From Amycolatopsis lexingtonensis (GTDB lineage: Bacteria; Actinomycetota; Actinomycetes; Mycobacteriales; Pseudonocardiaceae), in NCBI RefSeq assembly GCF_014873755.1, contig NZ_JADBEG010000001.1, positions 2,854,501 to 2,918,500 on the forward strand: a stretch of 64,000 nt of DNA, written 5' to 3'. This document shows positions 42,268 through 51,269 of the stretch, one piece after another. Below the pieces are notes generated by a model, which was given only the letters and a program-made list of their open reading frames with translations, did no database searches and was not told the origin of the DNA. Made by a program: the position numbers and the translations under genes. Each line of letters starts with the position of its first letter. Positions within the stretch are counted from its first letter, which is position 1.

Positions 42268-43698
42268 TCAGTGCTCGGTCTGGTTGCGGGCGGCGGCCGG
42301 GTCCAGGCCCGGTCCCTCCGGCATCCGGGCCACCAGCCCGGCGGGCAGCCGCAGTACGCGGTCCGACGGGTAGCCCAGCATCTTCAGCACCTCCGGCGCC
42401 GACAGCGAGTAGCGGCGGCCCATGTCGGTCACCAATGTCAACGTCCCCGACGGGGCCTGCGCCGACGGCATCGCTTCGACCACCGCCGCGCTGCCCGGTG
42501 GGACGTACACCCGGTCCGCCAGCGGGGTTCCGGTCGCCGAGCGGCGGGTCGTGGCCGACAGCGCGTCCGCCGGGGGCAGCTCCGGGTCGATCGCCAGGCC
42601 CGGGGACGACGCGCCCGGCTCGAAGGTCGCGCACACCGTCGCTTCCCGGTCCCGCGGGCGCGCGATCGGCGGGCGAGTTGCCGGGGCCGCGCCCTCGGCG
42701 TCGTCGGCCGGGTCGAGGCGGCGGGACGTCGTGGCCAGCGACGGTGGCAGCGTCACCGCCACCGGGTCGCCGCCGGGGTAGGCGGCCGGTGTCTGGGCGG
42801 CTGCTCGCTGGATGTCGTACTGCAGCACGGAAATCGGGCGCAGGGCGTCCCGCTCGGCCAGGTAGTACTGCTCGCCGCCGCCCGAGGGCCGGACCACCAG
42901 CAGCATCCCGGCGCGGAGGTCGGTCCGGCCCGGGACCGCCGTCGACGGTTCGCCCGGCCGCGCCACCGGGATCGGGCCGATCGGGGCGCCTTCGGGCAGG
43001 ACGTCCAGCCACGGCCGGCCGACCCGGGCCCACGGCTCGGCGGTCAGCGCCAGGCCGGTGCCGACCGCGGCGTAGTCCTCGATGCGGTGCCGGTACCCGC
43101 GCCAGACCAGGTAGCGGTCGCCGGTCGTCACCAGTTCCACCAGCAGCGCCCGGTCGCCCAGCGCCGCGCCGCCCGCCGGAGCGGCGCCGGCCAGCAGCAC
43201 GGACTCCTCGATCCGGGTGCCCGCCAGGTCGCTGGCGGGTGCCGAGCACAGCGACCACGAGCCGGTCAGCAGCCGGTCGGGCGCGGGCAGCGCGTCGGGC
43301 GCGTCGGGGATGCCGAGCCGGGGCCCGCGCGGGACGCCGGCGAGGGACTCGCGCGACACGTGCTCGGTGGCCCGGTGGTCACCGAGCAGCAGCAGCGCGG
43401 ACGCGTAGTTGGCCACCGGGTGCAGCCGCCCGTCGAGGTAGACGTACCGGGTGCCGGTCTCCTTCTCCACGATCACCGCGGAATCCTGGCGCCACGCGGT
43501 GTTCCCGCCCGGCACGATCAGACCGTACACCCCGGCGCCCGCCAGCGACACGATGCCGAGCGCGATCCCGGCGAACGTCGCGCTCCCGGTGCGCCGGAAC
43601 GGCGGCTGCTCGGGATCGGTCTCGCGGGTGACGAGCGCGGACGTCGCCCGCTGCACGAGGAACTGGTACGCCTGCAGCTGGTCGCGTTTGGACGCCAC
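42268..43698 (-). CDS. eccB: ESX membrane-complex protein EccB
   Basis: 476 residues. It starts with the typical cytoplasmic segment SKRDQLQAYQFLVQRATSAL, has one membrane segment (~38-62, FAGIALGIVSLAGAGVYGL) and a large external domain of repeated beta-strand units (YVYLDGRLHPVANYASALLL). This is diagnostic for EccB. The stop of eccD at 43702 is 4 bp upstream of its start, so the two form an eccD-eccB operon. Confidence 0.96.
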   Translation of the reverse strand: MASKRDQLQAYQFLVQRATSALVTRETDPEQPPFRRTGSATFAGIALGIVSLAGAGVYGLIVPGGNTAWRQDSAVIVEKETGTRYVYLDGRLHPVANYASALLLLGDHRATEHVSRESLAGVPRGPRLGIPDAPDALPAPDRLLTGSWSLCSAPASDLAGTRIEESVLLAGAAPAGGAALGDRALLVELVTTGDRYLVWRGYRHRIEDYAAVGTGLALTAEPWARVGRPWLDVLPEGAPIGPIPVARPGEPSTAVPGRTDLRAGMLLVVRPSGGGEQYYLAERDALRPISVLQYDIQRAAAQTPAAYPGGDPVAVTLPPSLATTSRRLDPADDAEGAAPATRPPIARPRDREATVCATFEPGASSPGLAIDPELPPADALSATTRRSATGTPLADRVYVPPGSAAVVEAMPSAQAPSGTLTLVTDMGRRYSLSAPEVLKMLGYPSDRVLRLPAGLVARMPEGPGLDPAAARNQTEH

Positions 43699-43701
43699 GG
43701 G

Positions 43702-45078
43702 TCAGCCTCCCAGCCCGCGCACGAGGGCGTACAGGTCGAGCACCCAGCACACCACCGGCACGATCGCGACCATCAGCAGGATCTCGAAGTACTCGGCGAA
43801 CCGGCCGAGGTAGGGGTTCGGGCGCCGGGTGCTCAGCAGGACGCCGGCGGCGATCGCCCCCGCCGCCACGACGACCGCGAGCGGCCCGGCCGGCAGCAGC
43901 GCGCCGCCCGCCATCAGCGGTCCCAGCGCGAGGCAGCCGACGCCGGACATTCCCGCCAGCAGTAAGGGAACCCGTTGCCGCAGGATCGGATACAGCCTCG
44001 CGCGCATCAGGAAACCCAGTGCCAGCACCGAAACCAGCACGACCGGGGCGGTGCCGCCGGCGCGGATCAGCACGATCTGGCAGTACAGCACCACCACCGA
44101 CGTCCCGGCCAGCAGGCCGGTCAGCAGCCCGTCGGCCCTGGCCACGGCGCTGTGCACGAGCGGGAGCGGCGGCTGCGGCTCGTCGCGGACCAGGTCCGCG
44201 GTGCTGCGCGGCAGCACCGGCATCGGGACGCGGGCGAGCCGCAGGGCCAGCGGAGCGAACGCGCCGGACAGCGCCAGCAGGCCGCCGCCGACCACCGCAG
44301 CGGCCCGGTACCCCGCGAGGGCGTCGAGCGTGGCCAGCCAGCCGCCGAGCACGGCGAGCAGCCCGGCCGTGGCCGCCGCGGTGAACAACGCCGGTGCCGC
44401 GGCCACGCCGAGGCGTCCCGCCAGCGCGGCCGCCAGCAGCGCGGCGCCCGCGAGCACGAGGTGGCCCGCGGACAACGCGGTGATCGGGGTGCCGCCGGCC
44501 GGGAGCAGCCCGCCCCCGGCGAAGGCGTAAGGCAGCGCGGACGCGGCGAGCACCGCCCCGGCCGCGGCGTCCCGCATCGCGCGCGCGAGCACCACTCCGG
44601 CGGTCAGCAGCAGCACGGCGGCGGTGAGCGCCCACAGCGCGGGTCCGGGCCACGGCGGCCCGGCGCGCAGCACTGCCACCAGCCCGAGCAGCAGGGCCGC
44701 GGCGCCGGCGGCCAGCCCGGCCACCCGGGTGTGCCGCGGGCCCCAGGCCCGGCCGGTCCGGCCGGAGCCGGTGGCGATCGCGTCGACCAGGTCGTCGTAT
44801 TCCAGCTCGGGCCAGTCGGTGCGCCGCGGGGTCAGGTGCAAGACCTCGCCGTCGCGCACCCGGTGCGCGCCGAGGGTCCGGTCGAGGTCGAACGCCGTCC
44901 CGTCGGCCCGGCGCAACGACCAGCCGCCGCCGGGGACGCCGTCGTCGGCGAGCCCTTCGCCGGCGCGGGCGAGCAACCCCGGCAGGATCTCCGCGACGGC
45001 GGCGTGTTCCGGCAGCGCGATGTCGATGCGCCGGTGTGGGGTGGCGACGGTGAGCCTGACGAGGCCGGCGGTCTGCAT
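43702..45078 (-). CDS. eccD: ESX membrane channel component EccD
   Basis: 458 residues from the ATG at 45078; a GTG at 45096 is possible, but GAGG lies 8 bases before the chosen start. Residues 1-~85 form the ubiquitin-like YukD domain (VRLTVATPHRRIDIALPEH). About eleven membrane helices fill the rest. EccD dimers line the ESX pore. It is divergent from the pseudokinase at 45180. Confidence 0.95.
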   Translation of the reverse strand: MQTAGLVRLTVATPHRRIDIALPEHAAVAEILPGLLARAGEGLADDGVPGGGWSLRRADGTAFDLDRTLGAHRVRDGEVLHLTPRRTDWPELEYDDLVDAIATGSGRTGRAWGPRHTRVAGLAAGAAALLLGLVAVLRAGPPWPGPALWALTAAVLLLTAGVVLARAMRDAAAGAVLAASALPYAFAGGGLLPAGGTPITALSAGHLVLAGAALLAAALAGRLGVAAAPALFTAAATAGLLAVLGGWLATLDALAGYRAAAVVGGGLLALSGAFAPLALRLARVPMPVLPRSTADLVRDEPQPPLPLVHSAVARADGLLTGLLAGTSVVVLYCQIVLIRAGGTAPVVLVSVLALGFLMRARLYPILRQRVPLLLAGMSGVGCLALGPLMAGGALLPAGPLAVVVAAGAIAAGVLLSTRRPNPYLGRFAEYFEILLMVAIVPVVCWVLDLYALVRGLGG

Positions 45079-45179
45079 GGGAAAAGCCTCGGCCACCGCG
45101 CGCGCGAATGGGTGACGACGGCCGGAACCGGCCGCGCGAAACCGCCCCCCGCACGGCTTTCGTGCGGGAGAATGGCGGC

Positions 45180-46559
45180 ATGAGCATCGAGCACGCCGCC
45201 GTCGACCTGCTCGCCACCGGCCCGATCGCCACGGTGCACGCGATCCGGGCCACCGGCGAAGCGGTCAAGGTGTTCCCCGGCCCGTTCGACCGCGACACCC
45301 TGGCCGGGCTCGAGCGCGAGCGCAAGGCGCTGGCCGCTACCGGGCCGGCGCCGTCGATCCTGCCGGTGCTGGGCGTGGTCGACTACCCGGGCGGCCGCGC
45401 GGGCGTCCGGATGGAGCTGTGCCGCGGTTCACTGGCCGGGCTGCTCGCTTCCGGCGTCCGCCTGCCCGCCGACGCCGTGCTCGCGCTGGGCACAGCGGTC
45501 GCTTCGGCGCTGGCCGCGGCACACGGCGCCGGCGTCCTGCACGGCGGCGTGACGCCGGACAACGTGCTCTACCGCGCGTCGGGCGAGTTCGTCCTCGCCG
45601 ACTTCGGGCAGACGCTGCGCCGCCGGTTCCCGCGCGATCCGGTGCACGCCGTGGAGTACACCGCCCCGGAAACCCTGCGCGACGACACGCTTTCGCCCGC
45701 GTCCGACCTCTACGGCCTGGGCGCGGTGCTGTACAGCGCACTGACCGGGGCGCCGCCGTTCCCGCGCCGGACCGGGCAGCAGCCCGGCGAGCGGATCCTG
45801 CAGGTGCTGCGGGAACCGGTCGCCCCGATCCACGGCGCGGACATCCCACCCGGACTGTCCGATGTGGTCACCCGACTGCTGGCCAAGGAACCGGACGACC
45901 GCCCGGCGGACGCGGCGGCCGTCGTGACGCTGCTCGAGAACCTCCGCGACGGCGTCGCACCACCGGTTCCCGCCGCGGAACCCGCGCGGCCCGAGGCCGA
46001 GCCGGAGCCGGCCGCGGCCGACGTCGAATTCGACGACTTCGCCGAGGAACCCCGGCCCGCCACGCCCGCGCCGGCCCCGCCGAACCCGGGCGGGCGCACG
46101 CTGATCCGCACGTTCGGCGGCCCGGCCGAGCGCACCGCTTCGCCCGCCCGGCGCCGCACCGCGCTTTCGGCGGGCGCGGGTGTGGTCGTCGCGGGCCTGG
46201 CCGTGCTGCCGTTCTTCACCGGACCGGACGAGGTGACCGGGCACGCGCTCCCGATCGCGCCGGCCGCGCAGCCGGCGAACACCGCGGCGGCCCCGGACAT
46301 CCACCTGGCGCTGGCTCAGCCCGCCGACCTCGGCGACCACGTCCGGCTGACCTGGCAGGCCGACGGCGACCTCGACTTCGCCGTGGTGGTGGCGGGCGAG
46401 CGGATCGACACGATGGTGCTGGTGGCGCACCGGCAGCGCGCGATGGAGGTGCCGATCGACCCGGCCCGCCGCTACTGCTTCCAGATCCGGGCGACCGACG
46501 GCAAGAACGTGTACACGAGCACCCCCATCCCGATCCGCGGCGGCCACTGCACCCAGTGA
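45180..46559 (+). CDS. Ser/Thr pseudokinase with membrane segment and external fibronectin-III-like domain
   Basis: 459 residues. Residues 1-~260 are a Hanks-type kinase fold: Lys30 (AVKVF) and DFG (D141) are present, but the catalytic loop HRDxKxxN reads HGGVTPDN (121-128), losing the catalytic Asp and the Lys. A Pro/Glu-rich linker follows, then one membrane segment (LSAGAGVVVAGLAVLPFF, ~325-345) and an external fibronectin-III-like domain ending in GGHCTQ. It likely binds ATP or a partner rather than phosphorylating, and couples the cytoplasm to the outside of the ESX complex. That role is inference. Confidence 0.85.
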   Translation: MSIEHAAVDLLATGPIATVHAIRATGEAVKVFPGPFDRDTLAGLERERKALAATGPAPSILPVLGVVDYPGGRAGVRMELCRGSLAGLLASGVRLPADAVLALGTAVASALAAAHGAGVLHGGVTPDNVLYRASGEFVLADFGQTLRRRFPRDPVHAVEYTAPETLRDDTLSPASDLYGLGAVLYSALTGAPPFPRRTGQQPGERILQVLREPVAPIHGADIPPGLSDVVTRLLAKEPDDRPADAAAVVTLLENLRDGVAPPVPAAEPARPEAEPEPAAADVEFDDFAEEPRPATPAPAPPNPGGRTLIRTFGGPAERTASPARRRTALSAGAGVVVAGLAVLPFFTGPDEVTGHALPIAPAAQPANTAAAPDIHLALAQPADLGDHVRLTWQADGDLDFAVVVAGERIDTMVLVAHRQRAMEVPIDPARRYCFQIRATDGKNVYTSTPIPIRGGHCTQ

Positions 46560-46573
46560 GCGCCACGGGACAA

Positions 46574-46658
46574 GCGCCCCAATGTGGCCTTGGTTGCGTC
46601 ACACGCACCCAATGTGGCCTTCGGTGCGTCAGACGCACCGAAGGCCACATTGGGGCGC
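46574..46658. repeat. Family-2 palindromic repeat, copy 2
   Basis: The 47-bp core at 46608-46654 has arms CCCAATGTGGCCTTCGGTGC... that pair perfectly. A left half-unit makes the outer ends GCGCCCCAATGTGG / CCACATTGGGGCGC an inverted pair as well. It sits between convergent stops at 46559 and 46671. Confidence 0.92.
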
Positions 46659-46670
46659 ACCGAAGAGCCG

Positions 46671-48764
46671 TCAGCGCCGCCGTGCGGGTGGGAGCAGCGT
46701 GCGCGGGTCCAGTGCCGAGCGCAGGCGGGTCGTCCACGGGCGCGTGGCCAGGCTGCGGCGCAGCTCCCCCACCTCCTGCCAGGCCCGGCGCACCGCGCCC
46801 TCCGTCACCGGAACTCCCGACCACAGCGCCATGTCGAGCACCTTGCCCAGCCGCGTGATCGGCTCCCGCGTCCCCTCTCCCGCCAGCTCGGCGAGGTCGC
46901 GCGGGGTCATCCCGACCCGGTAGGGCACGCCGTCCGCGCGAAGCCGGTCGCGGGCCTCCGCCCACGCGCCGATGACGCCCTCCGCGCCGGTCGACCGGCG
47001 ACGGCGCCGGGTGCGGATCCCCTTCGCCAGCGGCACTCCCCACAGCCAGCCGACGAGCAGCGCGCCCGCGGCGATCGCCGCCACGACGTCCCAGCGGACC
47101 GAACCTCCGGTGGACGCGTCGGCGTCGCCGGACTCCGGGTGGTCCGGCGGCAGCTGCGGCGGCTGCAGCGACTGCTCCGGCGGCAGCTGCTGCCGGGCCA
47201 GCGCGGTCGCCTTCGCGAGACCGGTCTGCTGACCGGTCTTGGCCGCCGCGGCCGTCGGGTCGAGCGGCACCCAGCCGACGCCGTCGACGGCCACCTCGGG
47301 CCACGCCAGGACGTCGCGGTTGCGCACGACCCGGTAGTCGCCGTCCACTTCGGACGATCCGCTGAAGCCGACCACCAGCCGCGCCGGGATGCCGGTCAGC
47401 CGCGCGAGGGCGACGTAGGCCGCGGCGAACTGCTCGCTCGTGCCCCGGCGCGTGTCGAGCAGGAACCGCCGCAGCTGCGGCCAGCCGTGCCCGGTCGGCA
47501 GGTCGGTGCCGACGGCGACCTGGTAGTTGGTGCTGAGGAACCGTTCCAGCTGCAACGCCGACTGGAACGTCGGGCGCAGGCCGCGCACGGCGTCCCGGGC
47601 CAGCTGTTCGACGTCCGCGGGCACCTGGCCGAGTTCGCCGAGCCCGCCTTCGGCCTTCGCGTCGACCTCCGCGCCCTCGAGCCGGGCGGCGTCGACGTCC
47701 GGCGACGACCAGGTGAGCCGGTACCGCGGGTCCGGGGCGGGCGGGTCGAGCAGCAGCGCTCCCGCCGTCTCATCGACGAGCGGGTCGACGCCGGTCACCC
47801 CGGTCGGCACCGGCTGGCTCGGCAGCCACGGTCCGGGCAGCCCGGTCACCCGCACGTCGGCGCTGCGCAGGACGCCGTCGCTCTCGAGGTGCTGCCCGAG
47901 CCGGCGTAGCCGCAGGTCGGTGGTCCAGCCGGCGCCGTCGAACCCGTCGAGGACGGCGAGCCGCCAACGGTCGACCGGCGCGTCGCCGCGGTAGCGGAAG
48001 ACTTCCGCGCCGGGCCGGGCGAGCCGCTCCCCGACCTGGTCCAGCGGATTGCCGAGCCCGTGCTGCGCGAGCGGCGCGACCTGGCCATCGGTGAGCCGGA
48101 CGGGCTCGCGCCCGGCCGGGTCGAGCGCCCCGAACGCCGCGGCCCCGGCGAGCAGCCCGGCGACGGTCGCCACCACGAGCCAGCCGCCCGACCCACCCCG
48201 CGACCGGTCCGGACGAGACCACAGCGCCAGAGCGGCGACGCCCGCGTAGAGCACGGCCGCCCCGACTGCGGCCGGCCCGGACAACGGTTGGTACGCCTGG
48301 GAAAGCGCGGCGACGAGCAGACCTGGCAGCACTGCGAGGAGCGGTTTTCGCAGCCGCAGCAGCACTTCCAGGCCGACCACCGACGCGAGCAGCACGGCGA
48401 GCGGGACGAACAGCAGCTGCTCGGGAACCGGCCGGGCCGGCCAGGTGGACTGCAGGGTCAGCAGCCAGCCCTCGGTCGCCCCGCGAACCAGGACGGCCAG
48501 CGATTCGCCGGTCGGCAGGCCCGCGAGGGTGGTCGGGAACGCGACGGCCTCGATCAGCCCGAGAAGTCCGGTCGCCAGCACCAAAAGCGGCCGGTACGGC
48601 GCGGTTTTCGGCCAGCGTGTGCAAAGTTCGGCGCAGGCGTATGCGAGCACCACGACGACGAGCACCGGGACGAGCACGGCGGCGAAGCCGAACACCGGCG
48701 TGAACAGCAGTCCCGCCACGGCACCTGAGCCGAGAACTCCGGCGACGGCGGCCCGGTTGAGCAC
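46671..48764 (-). CDS. DUF3488/transglutaminase-like membrane protein, catalytic residues missing
   Basis: About 697 residues from a GTG at 48764; the frame is open far upstream, a GGAGGAG lies before a non-start GTC nearby, and the start is uncertain. Several N-terminal membrane helices (FTPVFGFAAVLVPVLVVVVL and more) precede an external transglutaminase-like domain and a last helix with a cytoplasmic tail. The expected Cys (GxCxxFA) reads GTSEQFA (~residue 444) and the His of HAWPEV reads VLAWPEV (~487), while LDPT is kept. It is probably non-enzymatic. It belongs to the common MoxR-DUF58-transglutaminase operon, here interrupted by repeats. Confidence 0.85.
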   Translation of the reverse strand: MLNRAAVAGVLGSGAVAGLLFTPVFGFAAVLVPVLVVVVLAYACAELCTRWPKTAPYRPLLVLATGLLGLIEAVAFPTTLAGLPTGESLAVLVRGATEGWLLTLQSTWPARPVPEQLLFVPLAVLLASVVGLEVLLRLRKPLLAVLPGLLVAALSQAYQPLSGPAAVGAAVLYAGVAALALWSRPDRSRGGSGGWLVVATVAGLLAGAAAFGALDPAGREPVRLTDGQVAPLAQHGLGNPLDQVGERLARPGAEVFRYRGDAPVDRWRLAVLDGFDGAGWTTDLRLRRLGQHLESDGVLRSADVRVTGLPGPWLPSQPVPTGVTGVDPLVDETAGALLLDPPAPDPRYRLTWSSPDVDAARLEGAEVDAKAEGGLGELGQVPADVEQLARDAVRGLRPTFQSALQLERFLSTNYQVAVGTDLPTGHGWPQLRRFLLDTRRGTSEQFAAAYVALARLTGIPARLVVGFSGSSEVDGDYRVVRNRDVLAWPEVAVDGVGWVPLDPTAAAAKTGQQTGLAKATALARQQLPPEQSLQPPQLPPDHPESGDADASTGGSVRWDVVAAIAAGALLVGWLWGVPLAKGIRTRRRRRSTGAEGVIGAWAEARDRLRADGVPYRVGMTPRDLAELAGEGTREPITRLGKVLDMALWSGVPVTEGAVRRAWQEVGELRRSLATRPWTTRLRSALDPRTLLPPARRR

Positions 48765-48894
48765 GGCCGCGCGCTTGACGCTCCTCCCGCCCGGGTGGCG
48801 GCGCCCTCTGCGCGCCGCCACCCGGGCCCCGGGCTCCACCCGGCCCCGCCGCGTCACCGCCACGCCGCCCCCACGTCGGCGCCCGGTGCCCACG

Positions 48895-49186
48895 GCGCGA
48901 TCCACCCCCGCGGTCACACCGCCCCCACGACTCGATCGAGCCCCGCCGTCACGCCCCTCGCAGATCGCCGGGTCACCCCCACCCCCGGCCCCAAGCGCCC
49001 CAATGTGGCGTTCGGTGCGTTGGACGCACCGAACGCCACATTGGGTGCGTCCAACGCAACCAACGCCACATTGGGGACGCTCCGCCCCACCACGGCACCC
49101 CGTTGCCCCCCGGCGTCCACGACCCGCTCGAGCCCCGCCGTCACACCGCACCTCTCAGCAAGCCGTTCCACCCCCGCCGTCACGCT
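48895..49186 (-). repeat. Four degenerate GTGACGGCGGGG direct repeats flanking a family-2 palindrome
   Basis: The 415-bp gap 48765-49179 holds no gene. On the minus strand, units near 49186-49162, 49147-49122, 48955-48931 and 48920-48895 all follow GTGA(C)(G/C)GCGGGG(G/C)T(G/C)GA(A/G/T)CG. Two lie on each side of the palindrome. The first overlaps the stop of the DUF58 gene. Confidence 0.6.
48995..49078. repeat. Family-2 palindromic repeat, copy 3 with compensatory change
   Basis: The core at 48999-49045 has 22-bp perfect arms (CCCAATGTGGCGTTCGGTGC...) and loop TGG. Compared with copies 1 and 2, GGCCTT is GGCGTT and the opposite arm changes from AAGGCC to AACGCC, so pairing is kept. It lies between two tandem minus-strand genes. 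Confidence 0.92.
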
Positions 49187-50313
49187 GCCCCCGTCATCAA
49201 CGCATTCCACCGCGCAGCCGCATCGGCCGCGTCGACCGCCGTGATCTGCCCGGCGCCCGCGACCGAAGCCGACGGCGCCGCGCCGAGCCGGATCACCGTG
49301 TCCGGGTGCCACCGCCGGGCCGGGCCGAGGTCCGTGTCCGGGCCCGTCACCACCACGACCACCCCGCCCGGACGGCGCCCCGCCGCCAGTGGGCCCGGCA
49401 GCAGCGGAGCGTCGTCCGCGGCGTCCTGGGTGACCAGGCACAGCTCGTCCAGTACCACCCGCGCCACCCGCAACCCGCTGTCCACCGGCGTATCCGTGCC
49501 GGTCGTGGTGATCAGCCGGCAGTGCTGACCCGCCGTCGCCGACGCGAACAGCAGGGACGCCGCCACCTCGACCGCCTCCTCGAACGCGGCCGCGGTCAGC
49601 GCCCGGGGCCGGGTGTCGAGCAACACCGTGCACCGCAGCTGCGCGGGATCGGCGTACTCGCGCACCATGAGCCGTCCGGTGCGGGCCGACGCTTTCCAGT
49701 GCAGGTGCCGGACTTCGTCGCCGATCACGTACTGCCGGACCGCGCGCAGGTCCGCGGAGCCGCTCAGCGGGGGGTCCGTGATCGGGCCGTCGTGGTGGTG
49801 ACGCGGGTGGCCGGCCCGTGCCGGGCGCACGGCGTGCCGGCGCGGGTGCACCCACAGGCTCGCGGTGCCGCCGACGGTCCGCTCGCCGCGGGCGAGGGCG
49901 AACAGGTCGGGGCGGTCGAGCACGAGCGGGCCCACCTCGAGCCGGCCGCGCCGGGTGGTCGGCAGCTCGTAGTGGTACGTCGCCGCCGTGCCGGGGGCGA
50001 GCGGGCGCACGCGCACGCCGTGCCTCGCCTCGCCCATGCGGTCGGCCGCCGCGAATCCGCCGTGCCGGCGCGTGCCGGTGTTGCGGACGGTCAGCGACGC
50101 CAGCGCGGGTTCGCCGCGTTCGATCCGGTCCGGCAGCACGGTCCGGTCGACCTCGACGTCGGGCCGGAACCGGACGACGGCCACCGCGACGAGCACCGCA
50201 CCCGCCGCGATCCCGCCCAGCGCACGGAAAAGCGCGTACCCCAGCACTTCGCCCGCGGCGTACAGCACGACGGCGGAAGCGAGCACGAAAACACCGCGGC
50301 GGGTGAGCCGCAT
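49180..50313 (-). CDS. DUF58 (vWA-like) membrane protein
   Basis: 377 residues. Two N-terminal membrane segments (GVFVLASAVVLYAAGEVLGY, GIAAGAVLVAVAVV) are followed by an external beta domain and the DUF58 core with GSADLRAVRQYVIGDEVRHLHWKASARTGRLMVREY. DUF58 proteins are MoxR partners in complex assembly. It starts 3 bp after the MoxR stop and so is in the same operon. Confidence 0.93.
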   Translation of the reverse strand: MRLTRRGVFVLASAVVLYAAGEVLGYALFRALGGIAAGAVLVAVAVVRFRPDVEVDRTVLPDRIERGEPALASLTVRNTGTRRHGGFAAADRMGEARHGVRVRPLAPGTAATYHYELPTTRRGRLEVGPLVLDRPDLFALARGERTVGGTASLWVHPRRHAVRPARAGHPRHHHDGPITDPPLSGSADLRAVRQYVIGDEVRHLHWKASARTGRLMVREYADPAQLRCTVLLDTRPRALTAAAFEEAVEVAASLLFASATAGQHCRLITTTGTDTPVDSGLRVARVVLDELCLVTQDAADDAPLLPGPLAAGRRPGGVVVVVTGPDTDLGPARRWHPDTVIRLGAAPSASVAGAGQITAVDAADAAARWNALMTGAA

Positions 50314-50315
50314 CG

Positions 50316-51269
50316 CTACCGCCCCGCCGTGGCCGCCGGCGCGGGCGTCTCGGCCAGCAGTTCGTCCACGACGTCGGCGGTGCGCCGCTGGTTCAGCTCC
50401 GCGTCCGGCGTCAGCACGAGCCGGTGCCCGAGCACCGGGTGCGTGACGTCCTTGACGTCGTCGGGCGTGACGAAGTCCCGGCCGTGCGTGGCCGCGAGCG
50501 CCTGTGCCGCCCGGATCAGCGCGATGCTGCCGCGCGGGCTGGCCCCGTACCGGACGGCCGGGTGCGTCCGGCTCGCCGTGGCCAGCCGGACCGCGTAGGA
50601 CACGATTTCCGGGGCCAGGTGCGACTTGCGGACCTCGGCGATCACGGCCTGCACCGCGTCGAGGTCGAGCACCGGCCGCAGCTCGTCCGGGGTCACCCCG
50701 GCGCAGTCGCCCATCACGACCCGCATTTCGGCGTCGTGGTCGGGGTAACCGACCGAAAGCCGCATCAGGAACCGGTCGAGCTGCGCCTCGGGCAGCCGGT
50801 AGGTGCCCTCCAGCTCGATCGGGTTCTGCGTGGCCACCACGAAGAACGGCCGCGGCACGTCCTGGCTGACCGCGTCGACCGTCACCCGCCGCTCGGCCAT
50901 CACCTCCAGCAGCGCGGACTGCGTCTTCGGCGTGCCGCGGTTGATTTCGTCGGCCAGCACGACGTTCGCGAAGATCCCGCCGGGGTGGAACTGGAACCGC
51001 TCGGCGTTCTGGTGGTAGACCATCACGCCGGTGATGTCGCCGGGCAGCAGGTCCGGCGTGAACTGGATGCGGTTCCAGCTCGCGCCGACGCTGCGCGCCA
51101 GGCAGCGGGCGAGCGTCGTCTTGCCGAGGCCCGGCACGTCTTCGATGAGCAGGTGCCCTTCGGCGAACAGCGCGGCGACGGCGAGGCGGACGAGCTCGGG
51201 CTTGCCGCGCACGACCGTCTGGACGTTCTCCGCGATCAGTTCGTAGGCGGCCTTGGGAGTCGGTGTCAC
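50316..51269 (-). CDS. MoxR-family AAA+ ATPase
   Basis: 317 residues, GTG start overlapping the stop of the fibronectin-III gene by 4 bp. Walker A is EDVPGLGKTTLA, Walker B VVLADEINRGTPKTQSA, followed by sensor and arginine-finger regions typical of MoxR (ATQNPIELEGTYRLPEAQLD). It acts as a chaperone with DUF58 and transglutaminase-like partners. Confidence 0.95.
   Translation of the reverse strand: MTPTPKAAYELIAENVQTVVRGKPELVRLAVAALFAEGHLLIEDVPGLGKTTLARCLARSVGASWNRIQFTPDLLPGDITGVMVYHQNAERFQFHPGGIFANVVLADEINRGTPKTQSALLEVMAERRVTVDAVSQDVPRPFFVVATQNPIELEGTYRLPEAQLDRFLMRLSVGYPDHDAEMRVVMGDCAGVTPDELRPVLDLDAVQAVIAEVRKSHLAPEIVSYAVRLATASRTHPAVRYGASPRGSIALIRAAQALAATHGRDFVTPDDVKDVTHPVLGHRLVLTPDAELNQRRTADVVDELLAETPAPAATAGR

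Noticed and set aside
42090..43631. Open frames carrying RPHW/MWPSVR-like strings in the palindromes at 42.2, 46.6 and 49.0 kb
   Set aside because: These are translations of the family-2 palindrome on either strand, not genes.
48765..49151. Upstream extension of the transglutaminase-like gene through the repeat
   Set aside because: The added residues are Gly/Arg-rich translations of direct repeats and the palindrome, without hydrophobic or domain character.
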